DNA of 64,000 bases, from contig NZ_FPAF01000006.1 of the NCBI RefSeq assembly GCF_900116295.1, forward strand, positions 62,001-126,000, read 5' to 3'. The stretch's first letter is position 1. The number at the start of each line of letters is the position of its first letter. Source of the stretch: Bacillus sp. 103mf. Its GTDB lineage: Bacteria > Bacillota > Bacilli > Bacillales > Bacillaceae_G. The notes below the pieces were generated by a model that saw nothing but the letters and a program-made list of their open reading frames with translations, had not been told where the DNA came from and ran no database searches. Both the position numbers and the translations under genes were made by a program. This document shows positions 25,133 through 32,936 of this stretch, piece by piece.

Positions 25133-25190
25133 TCTCTATAATGAATTTATTTATAAAAAACGCAAGTTTTTCAGTGCCCTCGTACAATAC

Positions 25191-25260
25191 CGAGCTCATG
25201 CCCAAAAATCCGCTTAATGAAATACATGTCTAACTTTTTGGGTTCACTTCAATCTATGAA
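25191..25260 (+). pseudogene. IS3-family OrfB fragment, right part
   Basis: CGAGCTCATGCC continues the interrupted IS3 frame as RAHAQKSA and reaches a stop. The IS end (TCTAACTTTTTGGGTTCACTT) lies just before the stop codon of the immunity gene at 25282. Confidence 0.7.
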
Positions 25261-25281
25261 TCTACTACATTTTTCAGTCCG

Positions 25282-25632
25282 TCACTTGGACAATCCATTA
25301 ATATCCTCAGATTTATTTTTAAACTTTTCGATGTCTAATAAAATTTGTTCTGTAATTTCAGAACCTAACTCATCTTTAATAGGTAGTGATTCAAGTTCAT
25401 TTATCATGTTAATCATTTCAGTTTTAATATCTTCACGAAGATAATCTCGTTCAATACTAAGGAGTGCAATCTTTAAATATATAACTAATTTTTCGACTTT
25501 ACTATTTACTATACCTCGCCAATACTCTACAAGCAGTTTTTCAGTTACTTGTGAAATGGATAATCCTTCATTCAAAAATTCATCAAAATCTTCTACAATA
25601 TATTGATTAAGCTCTTCATAACTACTTAACAT
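25282..25632 (-). CDS. Imm3-like immunity protein of the complete toxin
   Basis: 116 residues from the ATG at 25632 (MLSSYEELNQ), which has AAAGGA 12 bp upstream; a further ATG touches the ribosome site. Pattern: YEELNQYIVEDFDEFLNEGL, SISQVTEKLLVEYWRGIVNS and KVEKLVIYLKIALLSIERDY. It starts 19 bp after the stop of the deaminase toxin and must be co-transcribed with it. Imm3 proteins are helical partners of deaminase toxins; this gene is the intact example in the window. Confidence 0.65.
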   Translation of the reverse strand: MLSSYEELNQYIVEDFDEFLNEGLSISQVTEKLLVEYWRGIVNSKVEKLVIYLKIALLSIERDYLREDIKTEMINMINELESLPIKDELGSEITEQILLDIEKFKNKSEDINGLSK

Positions 25633-25650
25633 TGCTCTAAACATTCCTTT

Positions 25651-27315
25651 CTAATTTTTAAATTCTCCAGAGTAAACATTTAATTTAATGTTCGGATATT
25701 CTTTTCTGAACTGCATAATAATATCTGTACAGCTTCCGCAAGCAGGTAGCTCTGTAAATAAATCTATTGTCCCCTTAACAGTCTTGTTATCTCCTAATTG
25801 CTGTGCTATGTCTTCAAGAATTTTACGTTCAGTATCATTAGCCCTTAAGAATGCACCTTCTCCGTCAAGTTCTCCTTTTTGGTTAACTGATTTAGCTGGA
25901 AACTGACCTTCACCAACGACTGATGAAAAACCACCATCGTTTTCTTTGTGAATTCTACTATGGGCCTTAAATTCAGATTTAAGCCCAGAAATATTAACAT
26001 CTGCTACCGCAACGTTACCATAGTTCTTATATTTGTTTGGCAAAGTATCACGTATAGCCTGAGCCCTTCTTTGAAAACTTTCTACTTTTTGTACATAAGA
26101 AAAATTATCAGTACCCCTAGCAAGCGAAGCCTCAAGCCCCTGAATCTTATCATTCATAAACTTAGTACTCTCTGCATGGTGCTTATTAACCCACTCGGTA
26201 ACCTTTCCTGGACCACCTTGCTTCCATGCAGCTACACCGTCTCCAACTATTTCAGGATCCTTGAAGAAGGCAAGTGTATTATCCATACCTTGGGCCATTT
26301 TTCCGCCAAACTGATACATCTTATCGTTTCCGGATTTTTCTACTTTTAGGCCTGCTAGTCTCATGCGGTCAAACGCAATATTTTTTCTGTCTAGCAACGA
26401 TTGTACCACATTTTTCCCTTCATTTGGGTTAAAACCCGTTACTCCCTCTGACGATTTTCCTAATAATCCAATATTTTGGAACCCTTTTACAATTCCTACA
26501 CCACTCGTGATAAACTCGAGGGCACCAGAAACATATCGTTCCGTCCGTTCCCCTTCACTTAATTTCCGGTGTGTTTCCCAATCTTCTCCGTCAGAGGCAC
26601 TTTTTACTTGGAGCCTCCCAAATACCAGTGATGCTGCAACCCCTAATAGTGGACAAATGAACGTTAATCCGACTGTTAGAGTTCCTAATCCAAAGTCACG
26701 CCATGCCTCTAGCTGTTTTTGCTCATCCTCTATTGATCTGTATTCAAATCCTCGCGTCGAGGGAACTCGTCTTCTGTACTCTTCATAGTCTAGCTTCATG
26801 TTTGGATCTTGTCTTTTCCATTCTTCATACTCTGCACGAAGAACCTCATTAAATGCCTCTGAGTCTCTGAAAATATCATCCACTGTTATTTTCGGTTTTG
26901 TCGTTGTGATGGTTTGCGGTGTGCCACCATAGCTACGTGAATCCACTATAGTTGTCGTTGTAGAACCAATTCGGTTTGTAGTCTCAAAATTTTTAATTGA
27001 TATATCTCTCATTTCTTGTGCAAAGCGATCCATTGTTTCCACAAATGGTTTGTCGATATGTTCATAGACAGCTTGCCCTGCCTGATCACAGTAACTGTCT
27101 AGATCTGTATAGGCATTATGTAGTTTACCGATTGTTTCAAGCTGATCTTTATGATGAAAATAAATACTTCGATCTGAATCTAGATCTTGTATCCTTTCCT
27201 GTATATCTTTTACAAGATTATTAGCTTGGCGTAAGTTTACAAACGTATCTTTTGTGAGCCTGTTCATGCCGTCTTTCATATCTTGCCAAGCCCTTACCTT
27301 ATAACTAACATCCAT
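25651..27315 (-). CDS. Complete T7SS polymorphic toxin with deaminase domain
   Basis: 554 residues. Residues 1-105 are a helical delivery domain (WQDMKDGMNRLTKDTFVNLR; LETIGKLHNAYTDLDSYCDQ) without a signal peptide, as in LXG-like substrates of type VII secretion. Residues 205-235 are hydrophobic (GTLTVGLTFICPLLGVAASL). The joint SLARGTDN lies near 402. Residues about 440-554 form a deaminase: KSEFKAHSRIHKE (catalytic His) and LFTELPACGSCTDIIMQFRK (CxxC zinc ligands), closest to the BURPS668_1122-type toxin deaminases. It probably deaminates nucleic-acid bases in rival cells. It is the last gene of the export operon before its immunity gene. Confidence 0.85.
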   Translation of the reverse strand: MDVSYKVRAWQDMKDGMNRLTKDTFVNLRQANNLVKDIQERIQDLDSDRSIYFHHKDQLETIGKLHNAYTDLDSYCDQAGQAVYEHIDKPFVETMDRFAQEMRDISIKNFETTNRIGSTTTTIVDSRSYGGTPQTITTTKPKITVDDIFRDSEAFNEVLRAEYEEWKRQDPNMKLDYEEYRRRVPSTRGFEYRSIEDEQKQLEAWRDFGLGTLTVGLTFICPLLGVAASLVFGRLQVKSASDGEDWETHRKLSEGERTERYVSGALEFITSGVGIVKGFQNIGLLGKSSEGVTGFNPNEGKNVVQSLLDRKNIAFDRMRLAGLKVEKSGNDKMYQFGGKMAQGMDNTLAFFKDPEIVGDGVAAWKQGGPGKVTEWVNKHHAESTKFMNDKIQGLEASLARGTDNFSYVQKVESFQRRAQAIRDTLPNKYKNYGNVAVADVNISGLKSEFKAHSRIHKENDGGFSSVVGEGQFPAKSVNQKGELDGEGAFLRANDTERKILEDIAQQLGDNKTVKGTIDLFTELPACGSCTDIIMQFRKEYPNIKLNVYSGEFKN

Positions 27316-27349
27316 TTTTCTCCATCCCCTATTCCTTTATCAGGTAAAG

Positions 27350-27679
27350 TTACCCTTGAGGTTGTAGTTTATTATGTAATTCTTCATCCTGTTTTCTCAT
27401 TTCTTCGCGAACCAGCTCTACAATGGATGCCGCTCGGTTATAATGTTCTGATAGCTCCAATATTTTATTTAATATTTGGGGATATATGTCTATGACTCTC
27501 ATCGCTTCTCCTTCAAGATAGAATTTACATTCTGCTAGACTTTTCGCATTTGTCGCTATAACACCTGTATAAATGTTATATATACTTTGAAAACGGCTTA
27601 TAATCTCTTCCATCTCATCGTAATTCATTACAATTTCTGAACTACTACTTGCACTTCCATCTCCCATTGGTACTTGCAT
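27350..27679 (-). CDS. Small helical T7SS-associated protein
   Basis: 109 residues: MNYDEMEEIISRFQSIYNIY, then GEAMRVIDIYPQILNKILEL and IVELVREEMRKQDEELHNKL. Two long helices joined by a turn give a WXG100-like hairpin, although the classical WxG is absent (YLEG at the turn). Its start overlaps the stop of the gene before (TAATG), and the toxin follows by 34 bp. Likely a partner that binds the toxin's N-terminal domain for secretion. Confidence 0.6.
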   Translation of the reverse strand: MQVPMGDGSASSSSEIVMNYDEMEEIISRFQSIYNIYTGVIATNAKSLAECKFYLEGEAMRVIDIYPQILNKILELSEHYNRAASIVELVREEMRKQDEELHNKLQPQG

Positions 27680-28410
27680 TAATGGATTCCTCCTAACGAG
27701 AATTGTCTTGGATCGCTTATTTTCTTATACGGCATTTTTAAAACATCATATAACTTCTTATTCACCGCATACAGACTAGCCCATTCATAACGCTTACGGT
27801 CTACTTCAATTTGAATAAAGTCTTCTCCCTCTGTAAAGTACAAGAAGCATTCCCATTTCCCACTATCTCCTGCTCTTCGATTTCGCGGTCGAGAAAACGT
27901 TTCAATAGCTAATAGATCTTTTTCAGATAAATCCATTTCCTCGAATGTTCGCTGCTCCTTTTCTGTCATTTTCTTTGTAAAAAAAGTATCTTCAATTTCT
28001 CTTGGTTCTCGCATTAAAAACGGAATCCGTTCTAATAATGAAAAATATACATCTCGCTTCGTTATGTAATGAATTTCATATTCTTCATTTTGTTTTCGTT
28101 CTGTTAAAACAGCCAATCTATCTTTATCTTGTGGCAAAAATCCAATTAATAGATTATTAATTCGCGTATATTCTTGGCTTTCTTGATATGCCTTCAGTAA
28201 TTCAATCAACTGAAAAGCCGCTGGTGTCAGTCCATTATTCTCCGTAATAAGCCCTTTCTCTTTCAACTTCATTGTTGCCTTCGTTATACAGCCTTCATCA
28301 GTTAAAGTAAGAATTCCACGCTCTTGTAAGCCAAATATGTATGTAACTCCAGCTGCACCAGCTAATATGTACAGTTCAGCAGGTGTAAAGCTCCACGTAT
28401 CTTTTCCCAT
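27679..28410 (-). CDS. T7SS locus protein, possible DUF5081/EspG-like chaperone
   Basis: 243 residues, soluble. It opens with WSFTPAELYILAGAAGVTYI and then GCITKATMKLKEKGLITENN, a winged-helix-like segment, followed by beta strands (EEYEIHYITKRDVYFSLLER; WECFLYFTEGEDFIQIEVDR). This layout is what I recall of DUF5081 proteins found in LXG operons, and it recalls the EspG chaperone fold. It overlaps the next gene by one base. Inferred role: export chaperone for the toxin complex. Confidence 0.55.
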   Translation of the reverse strand: MGKDTWSFTPAELYILAGAAGVTYIFGLQERGILTLTDEGCITKATMKLKEKGLITENNGLTPAAFQLIELLKAYQESQEYTRINNLLIGFLPQDKDRLAVLTERKQNEEYEIHYITKRDVYFSLLERIPFLMREPREIEDTFFTKKMTEKEQRTFEEMDLSEKDLLAIETFSRPRNRRAGDSGKWECFLYFTEGEDFIQIEVDRKRYEWASLYAVNKKLYDVLKMPYKKISDPRQFSLGGIH

Positions 28411-28430
28411 CCGGTTTTACCCCCTTTCTA

Positions 28431-28736
28431 TTACAATCTTTTTATCTTTTCCACTTCAATTCTATTTGTAAATGATTGAATGCTCTCATCCAGCTCTTTC
28501 AAGGCTTTTGTTTGTCCTTCAAGCACAGTTGCAACTTTAGCATTATACTGAATGAGCACATCTAAATAGCATAAAAAAGCATCATTTGTTTTCCCGCTCC
28601 AACGAGTACCCGTCACATATGATTGTAAAGCTTTAGCCTGCTCGAGCGAGTCTTTCACACCCTTTTCAATTTGCTCTGCATAAGAGATGGCACTTGATAT
28701 TTCACTTCCATGAATCTCAACGTCTTGACTACGCAT
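28431..28736 (-). CDS. WXG100-like protein (YwqI/DUF5344-like)
   Basis: 101 residues. Two helices flank TGTRWSGKTNDAFLCYL; WSG stands in the place of WxG. N-terminal helix VEIHGSEISSAISYAEQIEK. Similar to the B. subtilis YwqI class, which pairs with YwqH and the YwqJ toxin. Predicted small secretion partner that binds the toxin's N-terminus. Confidence 0.7.
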   Translation of the reverse strand: MRSQDVEIHGSEISSAISYAEQIEKGVKDSLEQAKALQSYVTGTRWSGKTNDAFLCYLDVLIQYNAKVATVLEGQTKALKELDESIQSFTNRIEVEKIKRL

Positions 28737-28806
28737 GTTCTTATTCCCTCATTTCCTTCAATACATTTCCTTATATTCACATCGCTTTGCCGATTATTTA
28801 TACTTT

Positions 28807-29205
28807 TCAGCCTCCCAAAAGTTTCTTTAACGCTTCAGTTGCCTCTTTATCTTCCGCATCTGCTTTCGCTTTATATTCCGCCCATTTGTGATACGCCTTA
28901 TCTTTCGCAGATGTAACATCATCTAATGTTTTTTCGAAGTAACGTATCAGCTCAGCTAGTTCTGAATCCTTTTCTCGTCGTTTTTCTACAAACTCACGGG
29001 CTGGTATTTTATCTTGTCGTAATTCTTGACCTGTTCCCTCATAAGCTGTCTTTGCAGATCCAACATCGTGAATTATTTTTTTTAACTCACTTTCTTTACC
29101 CTTTAAATATTCGTACAATTTATCGTAATTATCACGCTTTCTTTCACTATCCGTATACCCGATATGAAGTAAGTTACCGACGGAATCTATGAAGTTCTCT
29201 GCCAT
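28807..29205 (-). CDS. YwqH/DUF5082-like coiled-coil protein
   Basis: 132 residues, long charged helices (DNYDKLYEYLKGKESELKKI; LAELIRYFEKTLDDVTSAKD). This is the first gene of the toxin operon; a GGGGGAAC ribosome site precedes its ATG and a terminator separates it from the M60 gene. YwqH-like proteins open LXG toxin operons in Bacillus and bind the toxin's N-terminal domain with YwqI-like partners. Confidence 0.65.
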   Translation of the reverse strand: MAENFIDSVGNLLHIGYTDSERKRDNYDKLYEYLKGKESELKKIIHDVGSAKTAYEGTGQELRQDKIPAREFVEKRREKDSELAELIRYFEKTLDDVTSAKDKAYHKWAEYKAKADAEDKEATEALKKLLGG

Positions 29206-29415
29206 ATTTGTTCCCCCTTTATTTCCCTAAAAAAGAAGATATTTTCCCGATATTTTATCAAAAACTAGTGGCTGTTTCACTATTTATTAAGATGAAATGC
29301 TTCAGTATTTCTCCTCTGTTCTCTCGAGTTACAAAATAATGTAAAACTTTAATTAGTAAGGCCTTCTTCATACCTACTAATAATTAGCCTAACCAATCTG
29401 TTTTTTACAGGTAGT
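29206..29415. other. Promoter region of the toxin operon
   Basis: No gene is seen. On the minus strand this is the leader of the operon starting at 29205. It is AT-rich with several TATAAT-like hexamers, none of which I can call with certainty. Confidence 0.4.
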
Positions 29416-29471
29416 TGAGTAAAAAAGAAGATAACTTCCTACTATACAAATAGGAAGTTATCTTCTTTTTG
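29416..29471. terminator. Strong bidirectional terminator
   Basis: AAAAAGAAGATAACTTCCTA and its exact complement form 20-bp arms around CTATACAAA, with T-runs on both sides. It lies 110 bp downstream of the M60 gene and isolates it from the toxin operon. Confidence 0.9.
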
Positions 29472-29580
29472 ATTTCAGCAGTCTCTTTTCTGACCAACCT
29501 TGCCTTAAGAGACATGCTACGTTTATAATCGTTCGCTTTTCATCGATTACATTACTAGTTGGATCACGTACTTGCCTTCA

Positions 29581-30972
29581 TTATTTTCTTTGACCATACG
29601 CGGCTGTTGGTTTAACAGGTTTCGCATCCGTCGCTTCCCATATAGGGGCAGTTAATGTTGGATAGTTTAAAGCTTCTACTTTTTTTCTCGTTTCTGGTGA
29701 TGCTTTCAGTCCCCATTGATCAAAAAATGGAAGTACATTTTGTCTCGCCACTTTTGATGTATTGTAAATAAATGCTTGTATTTTATCTTCATTCGTTGCT
29801 GGAAGTTTATCCTTTGGTAACTCTCGATATAGTTTGTGAAGATTTGGATAAAAATCATCCCCATATGCTAAATGAAGTTGCCAAAACATAACAACTTTCA
29901 CAAACGGGTCATCAATCTTTTCATATTCTTTATCTGTTTGTTTTAAGTATTGAAAGGCTCTGTCATAATCCCCTTCTTTTTCTAAACGTGTTGGTTGACC
30001 TGGGAATAATTGTTTTTGTGCAGCTAAAGAGTATATATTAACATTGACTTCAACTACTCCATCCCACGTCCAAGGGTATTGTTGCCTTGTATGCCCTGCT
30101 TCATGCATTTGTCCCCATCCAAATTCATTTACATTCAAAGCACTTCTAATTGCATCATAAGCAGTAGTAAATACGACTCCATCTTGACCTGCATACATGT
30201 ACATGCCAGATGGATTGTTAGGGTTTTCTACAAAAGCCCAGAGGCGGCGAGTTGAACGATGTAACGGATTAGAACTTGTTTCAGATAGTCCCGAGAATCT
30301 ATCTTGTGCTAGAATCATGTCATCATATTTTTTTAATAGAGGAACAGGATCTTGATCCACAATATATTTCTTAGCACTATCACGAGTCACCGTAAGTACC
30401 GCTCGTTTTGATTTTAATTGTACAGCATGGGCATCTGGATACTTGTCCAGCATAGTAATCCAGTCTTCTTTCGTATGCTTCCCTAATTCAAAGAACGGAA
30501 CAGGGCTTCCGCCTTGTGTGACTTTGACCTTAACTGTTCCTTTCGCTTCAGAGTTATCAAATCCTAATAAACCACCATTTGGAGAGGAGATGGTATTAGA
30601 ACCAGGAGAAAGACGAAATGCTTTTCCCCCTTCTTTATCATATTCATTTGTCCCAATCGTTGCTCCAAGCTTGTCTAATCCTGATAGTCCTGATACTTCA
30701 ATTGTGACTTGTTCATTCGGTTTTACATAGATTCCTGTTGGCACATAGTTTCGTTGCTCACTTCTTCTTTCTCTTGCTGCTTCACCCATATAATGTCCTG
30801 TACTTGGAAGTTCAAACGTCTTCGCTTCATATTGGGCCTGGGTTTGCGTAGTTTCAGCATGAATGTTCAAACTATTTACAGTCATAGATGTAAATAATGT
30901 CGTTGTCATAACAGCAGCTGCCATAAATACTTTCATTGGTTTTTGTGATTTACGGTTATTTTTCCTATTCAA
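29581..30972 (-). CDS. Secreted M60-family metallopeptidase (enhancin/mucinase-like)
   Basis: About 463 residues. A signal peptide is visible (MKVFMAAAVMTTTLFTSMTV ... NIHAETT). Residues about 85-160 resemble the beta domain of M60 proteins (GIYVKPNEQVTIEVSGLSGL). The catalytic motif is GQMHEAGHTRQQYPWTW then EVNVNIYSL, i.e. HExGH followed by Glu, the M60 gluzincin signature. The usual extra C-terminal domains are absent. M60 enzymes cut mucins and other glycoproteins. The start is unclear: AAAGGA touches one TTG (30981), while a TTG at 30972 has 9-bp spacing; an ATG follows at residue 13. A PlcR box lies upstream (31297). Confidence 0.85.
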   Translation of the reverse strand: MNRKNNRKSQKPMKVFMAAAVMTTTLFTSMTVNSLNIHAETTQTQAQYEAKTFELPSTGHYMGEAARERRSEQRNYVPTGIYVKPNEQVTIEVSGLSGLDKLGATIGTNEYDKEGGKAFRLSPGSNTISSPNGGLLGFDNSEAKGTVKVKVTQGGSPVPFFELGKHTKEDWITMLDKYPDAHAVQLKSKRAVLTVTRDSAKKYIVDQDPVPLLKKYDDMILAQDRFSGLSETSSNPLHRSTRRLWAFVENPNNPSGMYMYAGQDGVVFTTAYDAIRSALNVNEFGWGQMHEAGHTRQQYPWTWDGVVEVNVNIYSLAAQKQLFPGQPTRLEKEGDYDRAFQYLKQTDKEYEKIDDPFVKVVMFWQLHLAYGDDFYPNLHKLYRELPKDKLPATNEDKIQAFIYNTSKVARQNVLPFFDQWGLKASPETRKKVEALNYPTLTAPIWEATDAKPVKPTAAYGQRK

Positions 30973-31039
30973 ATAAATCAATCCTTTCGTTCCAATCCGT
31001 TCTAACGTTTATACAAAACGTCGATTTTCTCACTAAGAC

Positions 31040-31196
31040 AATAAAGTGAAACTCCCATCAGTGGGGGTTTTTTTCATCCCCCACTAATGGTTAGTTGAAC
31101 CAATCGGGCTTTTATGGGCAGTTATCCCCCACCTATCTTCTTCGATTCTTTCAATTTTCAGGTGGGGGTCTTACTGCCCGTTAATGCGGGATAAAC
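31040..31196 (+). repeat. Dispersed GGGCAGT hairpin repeat, copy 1
   Basis: It begins AATAAAGTGAAAC, contains a GTGGGGG / CCCCCAC hairpin, then ACCAATCGGGCTTTTATGGGC, a second hairpin CCCACCTATCTT ... AGGTGGGGG, and ends CTGCCCGTTAATGCGGGAT. Other copies lie at 31503, 41935, 50198 and 52423. This copy sits between a PlcR box and the M60 gene. Confidence 0.8.
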
Positions 31197-31263
31197 ACTT
31201 CTCTTACTATAGCAACTTCTTAAACTTACCTATTTCTTCTCTCTTATTTCATACACGTAAAAA

Positions 31264-31312
31264 TTATACCTACATATTATTATATAATATATAAATATGC
31301 ATAATTTCATAT
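31264..31312 (-). promoter_or_regulatory. PlcR box and promoter for the M60 protease gene
   Basis: TATGCATAATTTCATA (31297-31312) fits the PlcR box TATGNANNNNTNCATA with A/T in all four central places. On the minus strand TATAAT (31269-31264) follows 27 bp later. PlcR activates secreted virulence factors in the B. cereus group at the onset of stationary phase. The long leader of nearly 300 bp to the M60 gene contains a dispersed repeat. Confidence 0.7.
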
Positions 31313-31502
31313 TTATATATTATAAATTGTTTTAAACATAATGCTTTTAAAGAAATTACCACATGCGAAATTCCGCCCCGCCGATCAAGTGAATCAGGAA
31401 AAGGACTGCTCCGTAAGCAGTCCTTTTGTCATGTTTATTAACATTCTCATACCCAATCTTTATCAATCCTACGATATCGACCGTTCTTTGGAATATATCG
31501 GC

Positions 31503-31645
31503 GATTCAACATGGAATAAAGTGAAACTTCCATCAGTGATGCTTTTCTCACTGATGGTTAGTTGAACCAATCGGGCTTTTACGGGCAGTTTTCTTCTCCG
31601 TGCTTCCCCAGTCTTTACTGCCCGTTAATGCGGGATAAAGACCTT
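31503..31645 (+). repeat. Dispersed GGGCAGT hairpin repeat, copy 2
   Basis: GGAATAAAGTGAAACTTCC, CATCAGTGATGCTTTTC with its complement, ACCAATCGGGCTTTTACGGG and CTGCCCGTTAATGCGGGATA. Preceded by a single ATATATCGGCGATTC motif at 31493-31507. The open frame at 31341-31565 overlaps it and is not credible. Confidence 0.8.
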
Positions 31646-31678
31646 CCGACACATTTCACCACGCAATAAGAAAAGCAA

Positions 31679-32656
31679 TCACAACTGAATTCGAGTTCCC
31701 ACTCCATTTTTAACAGCCTTCTCGTAAAAATATTTTGCCACGACAATATCTACAACAGCGAGTCCGACAGATTTAAATACGGTAATTTCTTGGTCGCTTT
31801 CCCGGCCCGTTTTTTCTCCGCTTATAATTTGTCCAAGTTCGGCGTGAAGGTCACCTTCTTTGAAAACTCCTTCTCGCACTGGAACTTGCAGGTCACCGGT
31901 TTCTTCTAATGCTGCTTCTTTTGATTCTACGACTACTTTGTCAGCTGATGAAATGACATGAGAAGGAAGTTCTTGCATCGCCGGCCTGAATGAGCCGACA
32001 GCATTTACGTGAACACCGGGCTTTAATGTGTCTGAAAAAACGGGTGTTAACGAGTTCGTTGTTGTGACAACAATATCTGCCTCGCGGACTGCTTCATTTG
32101 CATCTGCATATACATAAGCAGGTTTATGAAAATTCTCCTGAATATACTCGGCAAACTCGGCAGCTTTTTGTTCTGTCCGATTATAAAGCATAATCTTTTC
32201 AATATCCCGTACAGTAAGCATAGCTTGAACAAGCCCTTTCGCTTGTTCTCCTGTACCGATGATACATAAGTTTTTTGCATTTTGACGAGCTAAGTATTTC
32301 ATTGCAACGCCTGATAAGGCACCTGTTCGAACCATCGTTAAATAAGATCCTTCTAAAAGGGCGAGTGGTTCTCCTGTTTGAAAATCAGATAGCATCACAA
32401 CCCCGTTGATTGTTTTCTTTCCTATTTTCGGATTATTCGGTGCTACTGTTACGACTTTTAATCCAAGTGCTCCGAGTTCTTCCGCCACAGAAGGCATCAT
32501 TAGTGCGGTATTTTGCGAATTCGCAAATGGCAGCGAATAGCGAATCGGAGTAATCGTTCTTTCTGCCGAAAACTCTCGTAAAGCAATCGCCGCATATTCA
32601 ATTACTTCATTCATATCTACTAAACTTTTTTGTTCAGCTGCATTTATGACTAACAT
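31679..32656 (-). CDS. Ornithine cyclodeaminase / mu-crystallin family protein
   Basis: 325 residues, soluble. The Rossmann segment is NLCIIGTGEQAKGLVQAML (GxGxxA), with the family block IVVTTTNSLTPVFSDTLKPG and HVNAVGSF before it. Members include ornithine cyclodeaminases and pyrroline-2-carboxylate reductases. Next to a proline-racemase-family enzyme the likely role is reduction of cyclic imino acids arising in hydroxyproline breakdown. No PLP site is expected. It is separated from the racemase gene by 280 bp holding a bcr1 copy, so the two are probably transcribed from one promoter only if the repeat does not terminate. Confidence 0.75.
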   Translation of the reverse strand: MLVINAAEQKSLVDMNEVIEYAAIALREFSAERTITPIRYSLPFANSQNTALMMPSVAEELGALGLKVVTVAPNNPKIGKKTINGVVMLSDFQTGEPLALLEGSYLTMVRTGALSGVAMKYLARQNAKNLCIIGTGEQAKGLVQAMLTVRDIEKIMLYNRTEQKAAEFAEYIQENFHKPAYVYADANEAVREADIVVTTTNSLTPVFSDTLKPGVHVNAVGSFRPAMQELPSHVISSADKVVVESKEAALEETGDLQVPVREGVFKEGDLHAELGQIISGEKTGRESDQEITVFKSVGLAVVDIVVAKYFYEKAVKNGVGTRIQL

Positions 32657-32719
32657 AGTATCTCATCCTTTCCCGAATCTTTTGTTGTCAATATAATCCA
32701 CTTTGCAAGAAGAGTTGTT

Positions 32720-32905
32720 TTCTATATAAATCCATTTTAATTTTTCAACATAGAAGTCACTGTTATGCAGAACACAACATGACCGCTACTTGCTTTCTCC
32801 TTTTGTTTTAAACTTCGCATGTGGCAGGAAAAAGGCACTGACCGTTTCTATGCACGGCCAGATGCTCTCGCCCCTCCTCTAAAAGAAAGGTTTTTTTAAC
32901 TTGTA
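32720..32905 (-). repeat. bcr1-type repeat
   Basis: Reading the complement gives the bcr1 order: GGGGCGAGAGCATCTGGCC, GTGCATAGAAACGGTCAGTG, CCTTTTTCCTGCCACATGCG, then TTTAAAACAAAAGGAGAAAG and an A/T-rich tail ending near TGGATTTATATAG. It separates the racemase and cyclodeaminase genes. Confidence 0.8.
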
Positions 32906-32936
32906 TATATAATCAGAAGGTAACTCTTCTCCAACA

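Larger units (their letters stand above)
23497..25181 (+). mobile_element. IS1182-family insertion sequence with 9-bp target duplication
   Basis: The 1685-bp element has perfect 17-bp inverted ends GAGGGCACTGAAAAACT (left; complement at 25165-25181). It is flanked by the direct repeat GTACAATAC at 23488-23496 and 25182-25190. Removing one repeat and the element restores the IS3 frame (PVQY then RAHA). It is the youngest insertion in the locus and looks intact. Confidence 0.95.

Noticed and set aside
31341-31565. 74-aa open frame on the plus strand
   Set aside because: It lies across a dispersed repeat and an ATATATCGGCG motif, has no ribosome site, and has no gene-like composition.
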